The notes under the pieces: generated by a model
What the model saw: the letters and a program-made list of their open reading frames with translations, nothing else
What the model was told of the DNA's origin: nothing
Database searches by the model: none
Part shown: piece by piece, positions 11,070 through 14,062 of the stretch
How positions within the stretch are numbered: position 1 is the first letter of the stretch
How the letters are laid out: every line of letters begins with the position of its first letter
Position numbers and translations under genes: made by a program
From: SZUA-448 sp045593785
GTDB taxonomy: Bacteria > Bacillota > Clostridia > Lachnospirales > Lachnospiraceae
DNA length: 14,062 nucleotides
Assembly: GCA_045593785.1 (NCBI GenBank)
Contig: JAZNXH010000053.1
Span: forward strand, 1-14,062
Direction of reading: 5' to 3'

Positions 11070-14062
11070 GTGAAACAAAAAATTGAGCAGCTGGCGCGGG
11101 GGATTTTTGAGTATCAGTTACCGGAGATTCTCTTGTCTGATGAGCGACTTCAGATCGCGGCAGTAGCCGGGGACAGGTATCGTGGGAGTTTTATAGTTAA
11201 GAACAGTAAAGGCAGCCGGATGAAGGGGGTGCTCTATTCATCGAGCCGCCTTTTTGTGCTGTCCGAAGATAAGTTTGTTGGGGAAGAGATTACCGTTCAT
11301 TATAGTTTTGCTGCAGAATGTATGGAGCCCGGAGAACAAATTGAGGGCGAGGTTAGCATCATTACTGAATGCGGTGAGGCAGTGTTGCCATTTGAAGTGC
11401 GGGTGATTCCGCCATTCTGCACTTCTTCCATCGGAGAAATCCGCGACATGTTCCAGTTCACGGATCTTGCCAAAACGAATTGGGCAGAAGCGGAGCAGGT
11501 GTTTGCATCAGAAGCATTTACACGTATGTTGCGCTACCATAACAGCAAGTTGCTGAAGATTTATCAGCATCTGATGGTAGGGACCGATGTAGGAAGTGCA
11601 TTGGAAGAGTTTCTGGTGTCGATACGGAAAAAGAGTGCGGTTACATTCAAGGTGGACAAGGATAAATTAGAATACACTGCCGGTGAATACAGCTTTTTGG
11701 ACAAGGTGACAATTCAGCGGAGCGGATGGGGTTATACTTCACTTAAGATATCAACAGATTGTGATTTTCTGCAGCCGCGACATGAAAAACTCCAAAGCGA
11801 TGCATTTCATGGGGATATTTGTGAGGAGAGCTTTGTCATTGATTCCGAAAAACTACACGCCGGTTTGAACTGTGGCAAGCTGCGGATTGAAAGTGTTCAT
11901 CAAAAGGTTGAGATTCCGGTGCAGTGTTATTACCGGATTAAGAATGAACGGAAAGTGATGGAAGAACGCAGGAAAAAACAGTACTGCAGCGATATGACAG
12001 AGAATTATCTTCGTTTTCGCCTGAATCGCATCTCGGTCGGAAAATATGTGGGAGAAGCGGAGAATGCCCTGATTGGCCTGAAAAATCTGTATGGAACTCT
12101 GGGACTGAAATACCGTCTGTACCGGATTCATCTTTTGATGGCAGAAAACAAGGAACAACAGGCGGCAGCTGAACTGTCTGAACTCGAAACCATGCAGACG
12201 GATTTTTCATCCGAGCCGGTGTTATATGCTGCAAAAGTTTATCTGACCGCATTATGTAAAAAACAACAGGAGGACACCGAAAAGGCAATCCGTATTATCC
12301 GTGATCTGTATCAGCGATATCCGGAAGAATGGATGTTGCTGTGGTTCCTGCTGTATATGGATAAGTCATATCTGAATGCGCCGGAAAAACGTCTGGAAGA
12401 GATTGCATTTGCGTTTTATCAGGGTGCACGGACGCCGGTACTCTATTATGAAGCGATTGCTGCAATCAATGAAAAACCGGAGTGTCTGACGGATTTGCGC
12501 GTATTTGAATTGCAGGTACTTGCATTTGCAGTCAGACATCAGGCGTTGTCGAAGGAGACTGCGCTCCGTGCGGCGTACCTGGCGATGCGTGAAGGTGAGA
12601 ACAATCGATTGCTTCTGCGTGTATTGCAGGAGGCGTATGAGCGTTATCACGAACAGGATTTGCTGGCTGCAGTTTGCCATATTCTTTTGACCGGAAAATC
12701 TTATGTTGCAAAAGATTTCAGCTGGTATATGCTGGGTGTCCGTGAAGGCATACAGGAAGAAGGGTTGCCGGAAGGATATCTCATGGCTGCTCCGGATGAC
12801 CTCAGTATTGCGTTGGAACACTCCGTATTGAATTATTTTGCATATAACTGCGTGATTCCGGATGAGAAGAGAAGCTATTTGTATGCGAATGTTTTATTAC
12901 ATCGGAATGCTTATGCATCTATTATTCCGGATTATGAGAAGCAGATTGAAAGCTTTACTTTGGCTCAGCTCGAAAAGGGAATCATTAGTCGGAATACAGC
13001 AGTACTTTATGATGAAGTGTTGCCACATGTGGCACTGACATCTCAGATTGCCGCAAAGATACCGGAAATTTGTTTCTATTATGAGATTGCCTGTGATTGT
13101 CCGAATATCGTCGCAGTCTGCGTGGCTCATAAGGAGCTCAACGAAGAAGTCTGTGTGCCGTTACATGACGGACATGCATACATTGAGATGTTTACGGAAA
13201 ATGCAGAGGTATTACTTTGTGATGCCGCAGGCAACCGTTACATATCTACAATTGATTACGGTTTGGATAAGCTGATTCATCTGGAAAGTTTATTTGAACG
13301 TTGTGATGAGCTGATTGGTGACAATAAAAAACTGCTGCTGAATCTTGCAGAGAAAGCACAGTATTCTCAGCGCGGTGAAGAGGGTTCGGTAGAAATCCGC
13401 TCTCGTGTGACCCGGATCCAGGGATTGAATCCGGAATACATGAAGGATTATATCAAGTCCCTGATTTATCATCATTATGATAATTACGAAAATGAAGCAC
13501 TGGAGAACTATCTGTTACAGATAAATCTTCGTATGTTGGCCAGTGCAGAACGGACTCGCGTGATCGAGTATATGATATTGAGTGATCTGTTCAACGTTGC
13601 ATTGAAGGCAGTGGACGAGTTCGGATTTGAAGGTGTGGATGTGAAGCGTCTGGCACGACTCTGTAACCGTCTGATTACCAATGCGGACGGTATGGAAAAG
13701 GTGGATGTTCTGGTCGCTGTTTGTGCACATGTGTTTGAAGCAGGAAAGCATGACGAGGTCATCCTGCGTTATCTGACCGATTATTTCTATGGTACGACCC
13801 TGCAGATGTTTGAGGTGTGGAAAGCAGCCCGCACCATGGAACTGGATACACTGGATTTGGAAGAACGTCTGCTGGGGCAGATGCTGTTTGCGGAGAGCTA
13901 TATCAGCAGTGCGAAGGTAGTATTTAATAATTATTACCGGAGTGGTGCCAACAAGAGATTAATCCGTGCGTTTTTATCTTACTACGCATACAAATATCTG
14001 CTGAATGACCGCCTGGTAGAACAGGACATCTTCGAGATTATGCGTCGTGAAATTGCCTACGA
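11070..14062 (+). CDS. Giant protein resembling DUF5717 (3' partial)
   Basis: An open frame of 997 codons runs from GTG 11070 to the right edge without a stop. GGTGGAG lies just upstream. The first ~295 residues are rich in beta strands and look like two immunoglobulin- or BACON-like modules (about 25-130 and 195-295; the second starts KKSAVTFKVDKDKLEYTAG). From about 300 on the protein is helical with Leu/Tyr/Glu-rich, TPR-like helical pairs, for example NALIGLKNLYGTLGLKYRLY. No signal peptide, membrane helix or catalytic motif is seen, so it is probably a cytoplasmic scaffold. The start (MKQKIEQLARGIFEYQLPEI) and the overall layout recall DUF5717 proteins of Lachnospiraceae, which are of about this size. 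That assignment is from memory. The stop, and perhaps 100-200 further residues, are outside the window. Confidence 0.8.
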   Translation, partial: MKQKIEQLARGIFEYQLPEILLSDERLQIAAVAGDRYRGSFIVKNSKGSRMKGVLYSSSRLFVLSEDKFVGEEITVHYSFAAECMEPGEQIEGEVSIITECGEAVLPFEVRVIPPFCTSSIGEIRDMFQFTDLAKTNWAEAEQVFASEAFTRMLRYHNSKLLKIYQHLMVGTDVGSALEEFLVSIRKKSAVTFKVDKDKLEYTAGEYSFLDKVTIQRSGWGYTSLKISTDCDFLQPRHEKLQSDAFHGDICEESFVIDSEKLHAGLNCGKLRIESVHQKVEIPVQCYYRIKNERKVMEERRKKQYCSDMTENYLRFRLNRISVGKYVGEAENALIGLKNLYGTLGLKYRLYRIHLLMAENKEQQAAAELSELETMQTDFSSEPVLYAAKVYLTALCKKQQEDTEKAIRIIRDLYQRYPEEWMLLWFLLYMDKSYLNAPEKRLEEIAFAFYQGARTPVLYYEAIAAINEKPECLTDLRVFELQVLAFAVRHQALSKETALRAAYLAMREGENNRLLLRVLQEAYERYHEQDLLAAVCHILLTGKSYVAKDFSWYMLGVREGIQEEGLPEGYLMAAPDDLSIALEHSVLNYFAYNCVIPDEKRSYLYANVLLHRNAYASIIPDYEKQIESFTLAQLEKGIISRNTAVLYDEVLPHVALTSQIAAKIPEICFYYEIACDCPNIVAVCVAHKELNEEVCVPLHDGHAYIEMFTENAEVLLCDAAGNRYISTIDYGLDKLIHLESLFERCDELIGDNKKLLLNLAEKAQYSQRGEEGSVEIRSRVTRIQGLNPEYMKDYIKSLIYHHYDNYENEALENYLLQINLRMLASAERTRVIEYMILSDLFNVALKAVDEFGFEGVDVKRLARLCNRLITNADGMEKVDVLVAVCAHVFEAGKHDEVILRYLTDYFYGTTLQMFEVWKAARTMELDTLDLEERLLGQMLFAESYISSAKVVFNNYYRSGANKRLIRAFLSYYAYKYLLNDRLVEQDIFEIMRREIAY

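Overview
The window reads as chromosome of a Gram-positive, low-to-mid GC Clostridia, most likely a Lachnospiraceae gut commensal (Roseburia, Agathobacter or Eubacterium type). The grounds are strong GGAGG ribosome sites, sigma-A promoters, PEATPTP-type linkers in exported proteins, a RibU riboflavin transporter under an FMN riboswitch, and a very long last gene that resembles the Lachnospiraceae family DUF5717. No tRNA, rRNA, insertion sequence, transposase or CRISPR array is visible.

Layout. (1) 2-1426: the 3' part of a surface protein with a Pro/Thr-rich linker and a BspA-like leucine-rich C-terminal domain. (2) 1435-2832: a consensus promoter, a structured leader with an attenuator, then infC-rpmI-rplT (IF3, L35, L20) and a terminator. 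IF3 almost certainly starts at an AUU codon (1667), not at the first ATG. (3) 2934-4887: a probable operon of a small two-helix membrane protein, an alpha/beta hydrolase and a membrane-anchored transglutaminase-like protein. A 13-bp tandem repeat lies between the first two genes. (4) 4901-5250: a compact locus with a 32-residue hydrophobic peptide gene, convergent sigma-A-like promoters, a shared bidirectional terminator and inverted-repeat ends. It looks like a type I toxin-antitoxin module built like par/Fst of plasmid pAD1, with a LexA-like box in the toxin promoter. This is the most interesting part of the window. (5) 5319-6307, minus strand: a NUDIX hydrolase and an A+T-rich GNAT acetyltransferase. 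(6) 6499-6706: a GC-rich imperfect palindrome of about 208 bp that looks like a dispersed or MITE-like element. (7) 6826-8696: a LiaF-like membrane protein translationally coupled to a DUF4097 (LiaG-like) beta-helix protein, ended by a terminator shared with the converging ribU. (8) 8820-9751, minus strand: ribU with an FMN riboswitch that appears to act on translation. (9) 9752-10196: a gene-free stretch with an orphan hairpin and clustered direct and inverted repeats. (10) 10197-14062: a lipoprotein with a Pro/Thr linker, then a huge gene without a stop in the window (997 codons seen).

How the genes relate. The ribosomal operon probably has two feedback loops: L20 (or another product) on the leader, and IF3 on its own AUU start. 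The Lia-like pair suggests an envelope-stress role, but no LiaRS two-component genes are present. The toxin-like locus sits between housekeeping genes as an isolated cassette, and its promoter suggests DNA-damage induction. All functions are inferred by reading motifs and base pairing by eye. No database search or folding program was run.
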